A stretch of 64,000 nucleotides of DNA from Phenylobacterium sp. (GCF_030680185.1 NZ_JAUXVZ010000055.1:186001-250000), one strand, 5' to 3'; counted from the first letter of the stretch, positions 9,007 through 17,062 are shown. Numbers and translations are program-made. Notes: generated by a model not told the origin, from the letters alone.

Positions 9007-9777
9007 TCAGGCCAGGCCCGGGCTCGCCGAATGCGCGTCTTCCTCGCCCCAGTTGGTGAGGGAGCGCTTCACGGTCTGGGGCATGGTTCCCAGGACCAGA
9101 ATCATCGCCGCCCGCGCGCCCTCAGCGTCGCGCTCGGCGATCCGATGGGCCACGGCCCGGTGCTGGCAGATGTCGGCCAGACGCTCTTCCTGGGTGGTGG
9201 CGCCCATGGAATAGACCCAGAAGCGCGCGGCCTTGTGCTGCAGGGGGATCAGGATCCGGGCCAGGGCGGCGTTGCGGCTGGCCCGGGCGATCAGGGCATG
9301 AAAGCGCTGATCCATGGCGATCAGGGCGCGGCGGTCCTGCTCCCGGTCGGCGCGCTCGGCGTCGTCGAAGGTCGAGGCGATCTGCGCGATCTCTTCCGGC
9401 GTGGCGTTCTTCGCCGCCATGGCCGCACAGTGGGGCTCTATAAGGGCGCGGGCCTCATAGCCTTCGCGCAGATCGACCAGGTCCAGGGGCGAGACGGTGG
9501 TCCCGGCGCGGGACCGGCGGACCACCATGCCCTCAAGCGCCAGGCGCCCCAGGGCGTCGCGCACCCCGGCCAGGCCGGTGCTGTAGCGTCGGGTCAGGGC
9601 CTGCTCGTCCAGGCGGGCGCCGGGGGGGAGGTCCCCCAGGATGATGTCCAGGAGAATCTGTTCATAGGCGCGCGCCTTCTGCAGCTCAGGCGACCATTCC
9701 CCGCTGGCGGCGATGATGCCGCCCGTGCCCGGGTCGCGACCTTGCGCATCAGGATTCACGTTCAAACTCCGCAACAC
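9007..9777 (-). CDS. GntR-family regulator, FadR/FCD subfamily
   Basis: A 256-residue transcription factor with an N-terminal winged helix-turn-helix (about residues 35-95: LPPGARLDEQALTRRYSTG, VRDALGRLALEGMVVRR) and a C-terminal FCD ligand domain. The metal-binding pattern of FCD proteins is suggested by DQRFHALIARAS and QHRAVAHRIAERD. The start used here is a GTG with AAGGACAAGG upstream; an internal start is possible because the first 30 residues are not conserved-looking. It lies between the RutE-like gene and the TonB receptor, all minus strand. A perfect palindrome (CTGAAATTTCAG) lies 59 nt upstream of the start, suggesting autoregulation. FCD regulators typically sense carboxylic acids, so the effector may be a pathway acid. 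Confidence 0.9.
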   Translation of the reverse strand: MLRSLNVNPDAQGRDPGTGGIIAASGEWSPELQKARAYEQILLDIILGDLPPGARLDEQALTRRYSTGLAGVRDALGRLALEGMVVRRSRAGTTVSPLDLVDLREGYEARALIEPHCAAMAAKNATPEEIAQIASTFDDAERADREQDRRALIAMDQRFHALIARASRNAALARILIPLQHKAARFWVYSMGATTQEERLADICQHRAVAHRIAERDAEGARAAMILVLGTMPQTVKRSLTNWGEEDAHSASPGLA

Positions 9778-9835
9778 GCCTTGTCCTTCCTCCAGCGCCG
9801 GCCTCTCCAGGGCCAGTTCGCCACCCTGGTCTAGT

Positions 9836-9847
9836 CTGAAATTTCAG
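9836..9847. promoter_or_regulatory. Palindrome CTGAAATTTCAG, putative GntR operator (site 2)
   Basis: A perfect 12-bp palindrome in the 102-nt gap between the RutE-like gene and the GntR gene. Its half, AAATTTCAG, recurs at sites 1 and 3. Palindromic sites with a central AT-rich core are usual for FadR/FCD regulators. Autoregulation is inferred. Confidence 0.5.
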
Positions 9848-9879
9848 GCCCGGCCAGCGCAGGAGGGAGGTCGCCCTAT

Positions 9880-10467
9880 CTAGAGAATCTGGCAGGCCTC
9901 ATCGAAATCGAGCCGCGGGTTTCGTGGGAAGACCCCCTCGGGCTTCCCCTGCCCCAGCGCCACCAGGAAGTTGGACCGCCAGGAGGTGCCGCTGAAGAAG
10001 GCCTCATCCACCCCGGCCTTGTCGAAGCCCGACATGGGACCGCAGTCCAGGCCCAGGCTGCGGGCCGCCATGATCAGATAGGCGCCCTGAAGACTGGAAT
10101 TCCGGAACGCCGTCTCCAGCTGAACCGCCGGATCGCTGAACCAGTGCTTCGCCGTCAGGTCGTGGGGAAACAGCTTCGGCAGCTGTTCGGCGAAATCCAG
10201 GTCGTAGGCGACGATGACGCAGACCGGCGCGGCCATGGCCTTGCTCCGGTTGGAACTGGAGAGATGCGGCGCAAGCTTTTCCCTGGCCTCGGCCGACTGG
10301 ACGAAGACAAAACGTCCAGGCCCGCAATTGGCCGAGGTCGGCCCCCATTTCAGCAGATCATAGAGCCGGCGGATCGTCGCCTCGGGGACAGGCGTATCGG
10401 CCCAGGCGTTCTGGGTGCGGGCCTGGCGAAACAGCTGGTCGAGGGCGGGGTCGGCAAGGTCCGGCAC
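9880..10467 (-). CDS. rutE: RutE-like nitroreductase-family malonic semialdehyde reductase
   Basis: The 195-residue protein is close to RutE over its whole length: [86 protein letters not shown] and the C-terminal [11 protein letters not shown]. RutE is an FMN-dependent nitroreductase-fold enzyme that reduces malonic semialdehyde to 3-hydroxypropionate at the end of the Rut pathway. Start is GTG with AGGAG 5 nt upstream. It is the first gene of the island, 102 nt ahead of the GntR gene, and separated from the other rut-like genes by the regulator and receptor. RutE-like proteins are also annotated as general nitroreductases, so the reaction is likely but unproven. Confidence 0.85.
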   Translation of the reverse strand: MPDLADPALDQLFRQARTQNAWADTPVPEATIRRLYDLLKWGPTSANCGPGRFVFVQSAEAREKLAPHLSSSNRSKAMAAPVCVIVAYDLDFAEQLPKLFPHDLTAKHWFSDPAVQLETAFRNSSLQGAYLIMAARSLGLDCGPMSGFDKAGVDEAFFSGTSWRSNFLVALGQGKPEGVFPRNPRLDFDEACQIL

Positions 10468-10713
10468 GGGAACTCCTGAAGGCGTCTAATGGCGAAGTTG
10501 GGGTCTACACTGGAGGCGTAGGCGGCGGTGTGACCAGTCCTTTTGCACATTTCCAGTAAAATTTCAGAACGCCGCCCATCCTCTGGGCGACGCGCAGCCA
10601 AGCAAGCGCTCGTGCGCGCGCGGACAAGAACCGCCCGGCGCCGACCACTACGGTCCGACTCAGCGGGCGCCAGCCTGGGTCGCCGGCCTGTATAATGAAG
10701 AGGAGTTCCCGTG
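10465..10713. repeat. Perfect 12-bp inverted repeat at the two divergent starts
   Basis: CACGGGAACTCC at 10465-10476 is the reverse complement of GGAGTTCCCGTG at 10702-10713. Each copy is the Shine-Dalgarno region plus the GTG start codon of one divergent gene (RutE-like and VOC). Chance, duplication or a shared control of initiation are all possible. Confidence 0.5.
10547..10567. promoter_or_regulatory. Putative GntR operator, tandem motif (site 3)
   Basis: ACATTTCCAG (10547-10556) and AAATTTCAG (10559-10567) repeat the layout of site 1, about 80-100 nt upstream of the RutE-like start. The motif's recurrence before three genes of one island supports a common regulator; the binding protein is inferred. 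Confidence 0.45.
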
Positions 10714-11202
10714 GGCTATCCCAACACCCTGATCTTCGTCGATCTGGCCGCAGACGACCCGTCCGCCGCCGGCGCCTTCTATGCCGCGGTGTTCGGCTGG
10801 CAGAACGACGCGCGGCCCGAGGGCCTGTATCACCGGATGGTGCCCGGCGGTCAGTTCCGCAATCCGGATGGATCCGACAGCCAGATCGGCAATCTGCATC
10901 TGGGCATCTTCAAGAACGCCAATGCGCGGCCCCACCCGGACCCCGAGGGCGTGGCCCCCCGCGCCGCCAGCCAGGAGGGGCGCAAGCCCCGCATCTGGGT
11001 GCTGATCAGCGATGACGACACGCCAGAGCGCATCCTCGGCGAGGCTGAGGCCCGCGGCGCCACCATCCTTTGGCGCGACCACTACTGGTCGGAGTTCAAT
11101 GGCTTCAACCATGCCTTCCGCGATCCCTGGGGCAATGAGATCGTCCTGTGGGGCAAGGCGGGGCCTGAGCCGGTCATCCCTGACCATTACACGCGGGAAT
11201 AG
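10711..11202 (+). CDS. VOC-family (glyoxalase/bleomycin resistance) protein
   Basis: A 163-residue vicinal-oxygen-chelate protein. The beta-alpha-beta-beta-beta modules are visible as TLIFVDLAADDPSAAGAFYAAVFGW near the N-terminus and NHAFRDPWGNEIVLWG near the C-terminus, the latter with the usual terminal Glu metal ligand. Start is GTG 10711 with AGGAG at 10701-10705. It is transcribed away from the RutE-like gene and converges on the UPF0391 gene. It might bind or isomerise a pathway metabolite, but VOC proteins are too diverse for a specific call. Confidence 0.85.
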   Translation: MGYPNTLIFVDLAADDPSAAGAFYAAVFGWQNDARPEGLYHRMVPGGQFRNPDGSDSQIGNLHLGIFKNANARPHPDPEGVAPRAASQEGRKPRIWVLISDDDTPERILGEAEARGATILWRDHYWSEFNGFNHAFRDPWGNEIVLWGKAGPEPVIPDHYTRE

Positions 11203-11221
11203 GGACAGGGCGCGGGCGGGG

Positions 11222-11389
11222 CTAGCGGTCCCGCCCGCGGGCCAGATACTTCCAGCCGCCGGTGAGGAAGAAGCCGACCAGGCAGATGACGAACAGCGCC
11301 CAGGCGATGATCCGCACCGCCTCGATCAACAGGCCGATAATCGCCGCGGCGATCATGATCAGAAGGAAGATGCCGGCCCATTTCAACAT
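11222..11389 (-). CDS. UPF0391/DUF1328-like small membrane protein
   Basis: A 55-residue protein starting MLKWAGIFLLIMIAAAIIG, with two hydrophobic segments (about residues 5-22 and 27-44) and a basic tail (KYLARGRDR). The MLKWA start and two-helix layout match the DUF1328 (YtjA) family of inner-membrane peptides, whose function is unknown; members are often stress-induced. The ribosome site is weak (GGAGAC just upstream). It faces the VOC gene tail to tail. Confidence 0.75.
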   Translation of the reverse strand: MLKWAGIFLLIMIAAAIIGLLIEAVRIIAWALFVICLVGFFLTGGWKYLARGRDR

Positions 11390-11455
11390 GTGTCGTCTCC
11401 AAGCTTGAGCTTGTGAACGCGACGCTGGGCCAGACCGTTCCCCGAAAGGGCGTTG

Positions 11456-11695
11456 CTAGCCCTGGGCTTGCCTCCAGGCCACGAATTCCGGCCCGTTGAT
11501 CAGGCCATCGCCGTTGGTGTCGGCCTTGTCGAACTCGGCCGCCGGCAGCTTGTAGGCCACCCACTCCTGGCGGCTGATGCGATCGTCCTTGTCGGTGTCG
11601 GCCGGATGGATGAGGCGGCCCTCGGCGGCCTGGGCGGTCGCCGCCGCCAGGGATGCAGTCAGGCCAAGGGCGAACAGGGTTCTCAGGCGGGCCAT
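11456..11695 (-). CDS. Small secreted EF-hand protein
   Basis: From ATG 11695 (GGAG upstream) the product has 79 residues: a signal peptide ending at AQAA (about residue 24), then two 12-residue EF-hand loops, D33-E44 (DTDKDDRISRQE) and D59-E70 (DTNGDGLINGPE). It is therefore a probable periplasmic or secreted calcium-binding protein. A longer start at 11734 would add 13 residues before the signal peptide and lacks a ribosome site. Small EF-hand proteins are common in Caulobacterales and mostly uncharacterised. No functional link to neighbours is visible. Confidence 0.82.
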   Translation of the reverse strand: MARLRTLFALGLTASLAAATAQAAEGRLIHPADTDKDDRISRQEWVAYKLPAAEFDKADTNGDGLINGPEFVAWRQAQG

Positions 11696-11777
11696 GGGGG
11701 ACTCTCCGAAAGCTTCTGAAGGGAGTCCCGACATCCCACAGGCCCGTGGCGGGAATGGGTCCTTAGACGCGCGCCCC

Positions 11778-12269
11778 CTAGTGAAGGGTCACAGAGGGGA
11801 CGATCCCTGGACCCGGCGGAAAAGGCGCATCGAACAGACGCGCCGGCATCTCCAGTCCTTCATGGCTCAGCACCATATTCAGGGCCCGGGCGAAGATCGC
11901 CACCGGCTCAGGCTGCATCACCAGGGGCGTCAGAAGCGCGCGGGCCGTCGCCATATCCACCCGAGACACGCCACAGGCCACGATCAGGCGCTGCTCGTCC
12001 TGAGCATATCCGGCGCAGGGGCCGCAGCGGATTTCCACGGGCCGGCGCGTCTGGCGCTCCAGGCTCTCCATCATCGCCACGAAGATCGCCCCGGCCCTGT
12101 CGCTCACCTGCTCGGCCATCAATTGTCGGACGCTCGCCTGGGGCGCCTCGCCCGACAGACGCAGGCCCGCCCACAGGCGCAGTCCCGCCAGCAGCACCTG
12201 CTCGCCACGGGTCAGGCCCAGAGGACCGCTGTCGCTCAGTTGGGCGAGCGCGGACGCATCATCAGCCAT
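11778..12269 (-). CDS. Conserved hypothetical protein
   Basis: A 163-residue cytoplasmic-looking protein of unknown function. It is mostly helical in character, with a single CxxC in RCGPCAGYAQDEQRL (about residues 82-85) and no signal peptide or membrane helix. Codon use fits the surrounding genes, and it is divergent from the M48 lipoprotein gene with a 136-nt gap that must hold both promoters. I do not recognise the family. Confidence 0.7.
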   Translation of the reverse strand: MADDASALAQLSDSGPLGLTRGEQVLLAGLRLWAGLRLSGEAPQASVRQLMAEQVSDRAGAIFVAMMESLERQTRRPVEIRCGPCAGYAQDEQRLIVACGVSRVDMATARALLTPLVMQPEPVAIFARALNMVLSHEGLEMPARLFDAPFPPGPGIVPSVTLH

Positions 12270-12405
12270 GGCGAGTCTCCATTATTGCGACTAGTTCTTA
12301 ATAGCGATAATCCTCCCGGCGGTGGGCGTCAAACGACAAGACGGGACTTCTTCGCGATTGGTGCGTTCTTGGGCTAACGTGAAGCTGTCCAAGGGGAGAC
12401 CGCCG

Positions 12406-13194
12406 ATGCCTGCCGTCAGATTCCGCACCCTGCGTCCAATTCGCGCCCTGGCCGTGGCCGGCGCCATCCTGCTCCCCGCGAGCCTGGCCGCGTGCAGCTA
12501 CAATGAAAGCCTCGGCCGCCAACAGGTGCTGCTGGTCGATCCGGGCGCCCTGTCGCAGCAAGGCGCGCAGGCTTGGTCTCAGATGAAGCAGACTTCGAAG
12601 GTCTCGACCGACGCCGCGGCCAACGCCCGCCTGCGCCGCATCGGCGGCCAGATCGTCGGCGCTTCGGGCCTGGGCGGGCAGGCCTGGGAATATGCGGTGT
12701 TCGAAGACAGCTCGATCAACGCCTTCGTCCTGCCGGGCGGCAAGGTGGGCGTGACGTCGGGGATGATGGCCTTCGTGGCCAATGACGACGAGCTGGCCGC
12801 GGTGCTTGGCCATGAGGTCGCCCATGTGATGGCCAATCACGCCGCCGAGCGCTATTCGCAATCGGCCCTGGCTCAGGTGGGCGCCGGCATTGTCGGCGCG
12901 GCGACCCAGAATGCAGAGGGCGGCATCGCCCAGAGCCTCGGCCGTTACGCCGGCCCAGCCCTGCAGGTCGCCGTCCTGATGCCCCACTCGCGCCAGCACG
13001 AGCTGGAGGCCGACCGCATTGGGCTTGATCTGATGGTTCGCGCCGGCTTCAGCGCCAAGCGCGGGGTGAACCTCTGGCGGCGGATGGCGGCCCGCGGCGG
13101 CTCCAGCACGCCGGCCATCCTCTCGACCCACCCCTCGGACGCCGCGCGTGTCCAGCAGCTGGACGCCTACATCGCCACGCGCGGCTATTCCTGA
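12406..13194 (+). CDS. M48-family metallopeptidase lipoprotein (BepA/LoiP-like)
   Basis: A 262-residue zinc protease. The signal peptide ends in the lipobox LAAC with lipidated Cys30. The zinc motif HEVAH is at 136-140 (LGHEVAHVMANHAAERY) and the third ligand Glu in HELEADRIGLDLM. Family members such as LoiP and BepA act in the periplasm on outer-membrane proteins. ATG 12406 is chosen because AAGGGGAG lies 7 nt upstream and the lipoprotein signal begins there; an upstream in-frame ATG at 12322 adds 28 unlikely residues. It converges on the SDR gene with only 4 nt between stops. Confidence 0.92.
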   Translation: MPAVRFRTLRPIRALAVAGAILLPASLAACSYNESLGRQQVLLVDPGALSQQGAQAWSQMKQTSKVSTDAAANARLRRIGGQIVGASGLGGQAWEYAVFEDSSINAFVLPGGKVGVTSGMMAFVANDDELAAVLGHEVAHVMANHAAERYSQSALAQVGAGIVGAATQNAEGGIAQSLGRYAGPALQVAVLMPHSRQHELEADRIGLDLMVRAGFSAKRGVNLWRRMAARGGSSTPAILSTHPSDAARVQQLDAYIATRGYS

Positions 13195-13198
13195 GGAC

Positions 13199-13966
13199 TT
13201 AGAACTCGGCGGAGCCGCCGTCGCAGGGCACCACGGCGCCCGTCGTATAGGCTGAGGCCCGGCTACTCAGGAAGATCGCCACGCCGGCGATGTCCTCCGG
13301 CTGGCCGATCCGGCCCCGGGGATTGCTCTTGGCGATGGCGTCGCCGGCCTGGGCCAGGGTCGCGGCCATCATCTTCGACGGGAAGGGTCCAGGCGCGATG
13401 GCGTTGACCAGGATGTGCTCGGGCGCCAGCCGCTTGGCCAGATGGCGGGTCAGCATGATGCAGCCGGCCTTCGAGGTGGAATAGGCGTAGGTCTCGAGCG
13501 CCGGCGGCTCGATGCCGTTGACCGAGGCGATGTTGATCACCCGGCCCGGATTCTCCGCCGTGGACGCCGCCCGCAGCAGGGGCAGAAGCTTCTGGGTCAG
13601 GAAGAAGATCGACTTCACGTTCAGGTCGACCGTCTTGTCCCAGCCGTCCTCGGGATAGTCGTCGATCGGCGCGCCCCAGGTGGCCCCGGCATTGTTCACC
13701 AGCACGTCCAGGCGGCTTTCCCGTTCCTTGACGGCATTGGCCAGGCCCTCGATGCCTTCCATGCCGCCCAGGTCGAAGGGCAGCGAGATGCAGGTCCCGT
13801 ACTCCGACAGCTCCTCGGCCACCCGGTCGCAGACATCGGCCTTGCGGGACGAAATATAGACCTTGGCGCCGTTTTCCACATAGCCGCGGGCGATCATCTC
13901 GCCGATGCCGCGGCTGCCGCCGGTTACGAGGACGACCTTACCCTCGACGCTGAACAGGTTCTTCAA
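13199..13966 (-). CDS. SDR-family oxidoreductase (FabG-like)
   Basis: A 255-residue classical short-chain dehydrogenase: cofactor motif TGGSRGIG, NNAG, Ser in INIASVNG, YxxxK as YSTSK, and PGPFPSKM after the active site. Acidic residues after beta-2 are absent (ISSRK), which favours NADP. It starts with TTG 13966 behind AGGAG. It is the last gene of a CMD-SDR-SDR operon, 35 nt after the second SDR. Likely a 3-hydroxyacyl or sterol-type alcohol dehydrogenase, substrate unknown. Confidence 0.9.
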   Translation of the reverse strand: MKNLFSVEGKVVLVTGGSRGIGEMIARGYVENGAKVYISSRKADVCDRVAEELSEYGTCISLPFDLGGMEGIEGLANAVKERESRLDVLVNNAGATWGAPIDDYPEDGWDKTVDLNVKSIFFLTQKLLPLLRAASTAENPGRVINIASVNGIEPPALETYAYSTSKAGCIMLTRHLAKRLAPEHILVNAIAPGPFPSKMMAATLAQAGDAIAKSNPRGRIGQPEDIAGVAIFLSSRASAYTTGAVVPCDGGSAEF

Positions 13967-14001
13967 AACGCGCTCCTGAAAATTGCTGGAAATGAAATCG
14001 G

Positions 14002-14799
14002 TCAGCCGATGCGGCTGGACATGCCGCCGTCCACCGGCAGCAGCACGCCGGTGATGAAGGCGGCCTCATCGCTGGCCAGGAACAGGGCCGCATAGGCGGT
14101 GTCCCAGGCCGTGCCCATCTTGGCTCCGAGGGGCACGCGTGCGCCGCGCGCCTGGCGAACGGCCTCGACATCCTGGCCCGTGGCCTGGGCGATGCCGGCC
14201 ACGGCCATGGGGGTGTCCATCAGGCCGGGCAGGATGGCGTTGCAGCGGACCCCGTACTTGGCGTTCGACTGGGCGATGCTGGTGGTCAGGCGGTTCATGG
14301 CGGCCTTGGAGACCTCGTAGGCCACCTGGGTCCCGCCGGCCAGCGAGGCCAGGGACGAGATGTTGACGATCGCCCCGCCGCCCTGCTCCCGCATCAGGGG
14401 GATGGCGGCCTTGCTGGTCAGCCAGGCGCCCTTGAGATTGACCGCCAGAATGCGGTCGAAGGCGTCTTCCTCGACCTTGTGGGCCGGCCCGTCGCCGCCG
14501 CCGATCCCCACATTGTTCACCAGGATATCGAGGCGCCCCAAGGTCTCACCCGCCGCGGTGATGACCGCCTCGGCGCCGTCAGCCCTGGCGATGTTGGCGG
14601 CCAGCACATGGGCCTCCCCGCCCTCGGCGGTGATCATGTCCGCCGTCTCCTGGGCGCGCTCGGCCACCCGGTCGACACAGAGGACGCGGGCGCCTTCGCG
14701 GGCGAACAGGACCGCCATGGCCCGCCCGTTGCCGATGGTCTGGCCCGGCGTCTGGCCGGCCCCGCAAATGACTGCGGTCTTGCCGTCGAGCCGTCCCAT
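14002..14799 (-). CDS. SDR-family oxidoreductase
   Basis: A 265-residue short-chain dehydrogenase with a variant cofactor motif (CGAGQTPGQTIGNGRA), Asp after beta-2 (CVDR, suggesting NAD), NNVG, catalytic Ser in NISSLAS, and YEVSK in place of YxASK. The longer glycine-loop region (GAGQTPGQTIGNG) is characteristic of a subgroup often found in ring or steroid degradation clusters. Its ATG overlaps the stop of the upstream CMD gene by one base, so the two are coupled. Substrate unknown. Confidence 0.9.
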   Translation of the reverse strand: MGRLDGKTAVICGAGQTPGQTIGNGRAMAVLFAREGARVLCVDRVAERAQETADMITAEGGEAHVLAANIARADGAEAVITAAGETLGRLDILVNNVGIGGGDGPAHKVEEDAFDRILAVNLKGAWLTSKAAIPLMREQGGGAIVNISSLASLAGGTQVAYEVSKAAMNRLTTSIAQSNAKYGVRCNAILPGLMDTPMAVAGIAQATGQDVEAVRQARGARVPLGAKMGTAWDTAYAALFLASDEAAFITGVLLPVDGGMSSRIG

Positions 14800-15368
14800 C
14801 AGAAGCCCTTCAGGTCGGGATCGAGGGTCTGGCCCTCGTCCAGCTGAACGCCGAAGCTGTTCAGCATCATCGAGACCTGGGTGTACTGGCCGGCGGAAAA
14901 CACCACGTCCATCTTCTGCTTGTCGCTGAAATGGGCGTCCAGCGCCTTCCACGTCGCATCGGTGATGAACTGGTCATGGTGCAGTTCGTCGGCCGCCCGG
15001 ATCAGGGCCGCATCTGCGGGGCTCCAGCCCTCGGCGTCCGGACCCTGCTTGATGCGGGCGACCTCTTCGTCGGTCAGGCCGGCCTGCTTGCCGATCGGCA
15101 CATGCTGGGTCCACTCGTAGCCCGAGCGGCAAAGGAAGCCGATGCGCAGGATGACGAGCTCGCGGTCACGGGCCGACAGGCCGTTTCTGCGCGACAGGAT
15201 GTAGTTGCCCCATCCCATGAAGCCCTTCATCGCCTTGGGCTCTCGCACCAGGGTGCGGAAGATGTTCAGCACCCTCCCCCGCTCAGCCATGGGCGCCAGC
15301 AGCTCGCGCTGGTCGGCGTCCATGTCCTTGTCGGCGAGGGGTTCGATTCTGGGCTTGGCCAGGCGCAT
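14799..15368 (-). CDS. Carboxymuconolactone decarboxylase (CMD)-family protein
   Basis: A 189-residue AhpD/CMD-fold protein. The core is SARDRELVILRIGFLCRSGYEWTQHVPIGKQAGLTDEEVARI. The catalytic CxxC of AhpD is missing: only one Cys (FLCRSGYEW) occupies the site and EWTQH follows, as in CMD proteins without peroxidase activity. ATG 15368 is chosen because GGAGGA lies 8 nt upstream; an in-frame start 13 codons earlier lacks one. First gene of the CMD-SDR-SDR operon. Such trios often accompany degradation of aromatic or terpenoid compounds, but nothing here names the substrate. Confidence 0.88.
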   Translation of the reverse strand: MRLAKPRIEPLADKDMDADQRELLAPMAERGRVLNIFRTLVREPKAMKGFMGWGNYILSRRNGLSARDRELVILRIGFLCRSGYEWTQHVPIGKQAGLTDEEVARIKQGPDAEGWSPADAALIRAADELHHDQFITDATWKALDAHFSDKQKMDVVFSAGQYTQVSMMLNSFGVQLDEGQTLDPDLKGF

Positions 15369-15526
15369 GGGGTCGTCCTCCGATCGTTGCCTGCGGCGCC
15401 CCGACATCGCACCCTTGGCCCCGGATTTCTAGGTTCCGGTGTGCTCAGGGCGGCGGCAGGCGCGCGCTCCGCCCCAGTCATGGGATGGAGTGCGCGCCCG
15501 GGTCAACACGGCATGGCCCGGGGGGC

Positions 15527-16978
15527 TCAGGCCTGGGGCGACGGCGCAACCTCGCTGGCCGCAGTGTCCTGGGCAGCGACCTTCGCCGGCGCCTTGTGGC
15601 TGATCGCCAGGCCAATGAGCGTCGGGATCAGGATGCCCGGCAGACCTTCATAGACCTGCTCGTGCCATCCCTGCATCCGCCAGAGGAAGGCGATGGCCAC
15701 GCCGCCCAACATCAGGGCAATGGCCGTGGGCTGGTTCAGACGCCGGCCCAGGGACTGGACGATCATCAGCGGACCAAAGGCGCAGGCGAGTGTGGACCAG
15801 GCCAGGATCACCAGACTGAACACGCTGCGCGAACCACTGAGGGCGAACAGCAGGGCCATGATGGTCACGGCTGCGGTGACCATTTTCATGATCCACGGCC
15901 TCTGGATCCGGCCGCCGGCCAGGTCGCTGGTGATCGCCGCCGAGCAGGCCAGCACCAGGGAGTCGGCGGTGGACATGGTGGCCGCAAAGATGCCGGCCAG
16001 GACCACACCGACCAGGGCCGCCGGCAACAGCTCCACCGCCATCGTCGGCAGGGCGAGCTCAGGATCGAGCGCGCCGAGGTCCGGCAGATAGAGCCGCGAC
16101 ATCAGGCCGACGCCCGTGGCCAGGAGATAGAAGAGGGTGAAGTAGCCATAGTACCAGCCCCGGGCCGCGGCCATGTCGTCAGCGTTCTTCAAGGCCATGA
16201 AGCGGACCATGACGTGCGGCTGGCCGATGACGCTCACGCCGGCGAACATCCAACCGGCGACAAACAGGGCCATGCCCAGGAAGCCCGGGAACAGCAGGTC
16301 GGCCGGGAAGAGATCGAGGAAGCCCGGAATGGCGGCCATTTCCATATAGGTGATGTCGAACCCGCCCCGCCCGGCGACCGCCACCCAGAGCAGCATGGTC
16401 ATGGCGAAGATCATGACGAGCGACTGGGCTGCGTCGGTCCAGATCGAGGCGCGAATGCCGCCGACCGCGCTGTAGGCCAGGATCAGGGCCGCCGAGATCA
16501 TGGCCCCGGTCTGCGGCGTCCAGCCCAGCACCCCTTGCAGCGCCTTGCCGCCCGCGGCGATCTGGGCGGCGGCATAGGCGCCGAGGAAGACCACGGCGAT
16601 GACCGCGGCGATCTTGCGCCACAAACCAAAGTCCTGCCCCGACCAGTTGGCGACCACAGCCCCGAACGAGACCTGCCCCGACGTCTCGGTGACCTCGCGA
16701 AGGCGACGGTGAATGAAGATCGACGCCAGGAAGTCGCCCAGAATCCAGCCGATCATCAACCAGATCGCCGCCAAGCCGGTCGCATAGGTGAACCCAATCA
16801 CCCCGATAAACATGTAGCCGGAATTGTTGGTCGCCACCGCCGACAGGCCGGCCATGGCCGGATGTACGCTGCTGCTGGCGAGGTAGTAGTCCTTCTTGGA
16901 GGCCTGAGCCTTGCGCACCGAGGCCAGGCCAATCCCGACAAAGGCGGCCAGACAGAGCAGGAAGACGATCATGGTCAT
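15527..16978 (-). CDS. Sodium:solute symporter (SSS/PutP-like), probable compatible-solute uptake
   Basis: A 483-residue transporter of the SSS family with about 12-13 membrane segments. Family signatures include YLASSSVHPAMAGLSAVATNNSGYMFIG at the N-terminus, GGKALQGVLGW, and GIFAATMSTADSLVLACSAAITSDL, which carries the conserved sodium-site Ser/Thr region. It lies downstream of the aspartokinase gene of the ectoine locus in the same direction, 84 nt away, with a hairpin between. Position suggests uptake of ectoine, hydroxyectoine, proline or betaine during osmotic stress; this is context-based inference. Confidence 0.85.
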   Translation of the reverse strand: MTMIVFLLCLAAFVGIGLASVRKAQASKKDYYLASSSVHPAMAGLSAVATNNSGYMFIGVIGFTYATGLAAIWLMIGWILGDFLASIFIHRRLREVTETSGQVSFGAVVANWSGQDFGLWRKIAAVIAVVFLGAYAAAQIAAGGKALQGVLGWTPQTGAMISAALILAYSAVGGIRASIWTDAAQSLVMIFAMTMLLWVAVAGRGGFDITYMEMAAIPGFLDLFPADLLFPGFLGMALFVAGWMFAGVSVIGQPHVMVRFMALKNADDMAAARGWYYGYFTLFYLLATGVGLMSRLYLPDLGALDPELALPTMAVELLPAALVGVVLAGIFAATMSTADSLVLACSAAITSDLAGGRIQRPWIMKMVTAAVTIMALLFALSGSRSVFSLVILAWSTLACAFGPLMIVQSLGRRLNQPTAIALMLGGVAIAFLWRMQGWHEQVYEGLPGILIPTLIGLAISHKAPAKVAAQDTAASEVAPSPQA

Positions 16979-17011
16979 GGGGCAGGCCTAGAAGATGGGA
17001 AAATGGCAGAT

Positions 17012-17049
17012 CAAAAATGCGAAAGGCCCGCGGCGATGAGGCCGCGGGC
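17012..17049 (-). terminator. Probable intrinsic terminator/attenuator between ask and the symporter
   Basis: On the minus strand the arms GCCCGCGGC and GCCGCGGGC (9 bp, 6-nt loop; 17026-17049) are followed by CTTTCGCATTTTT. The hairpin could end the ect transcript or let only part of it continue into the symporter gene. Confidence 0.6.
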
Positions 17050-17062
17050 TGAAAAAGAGCGC

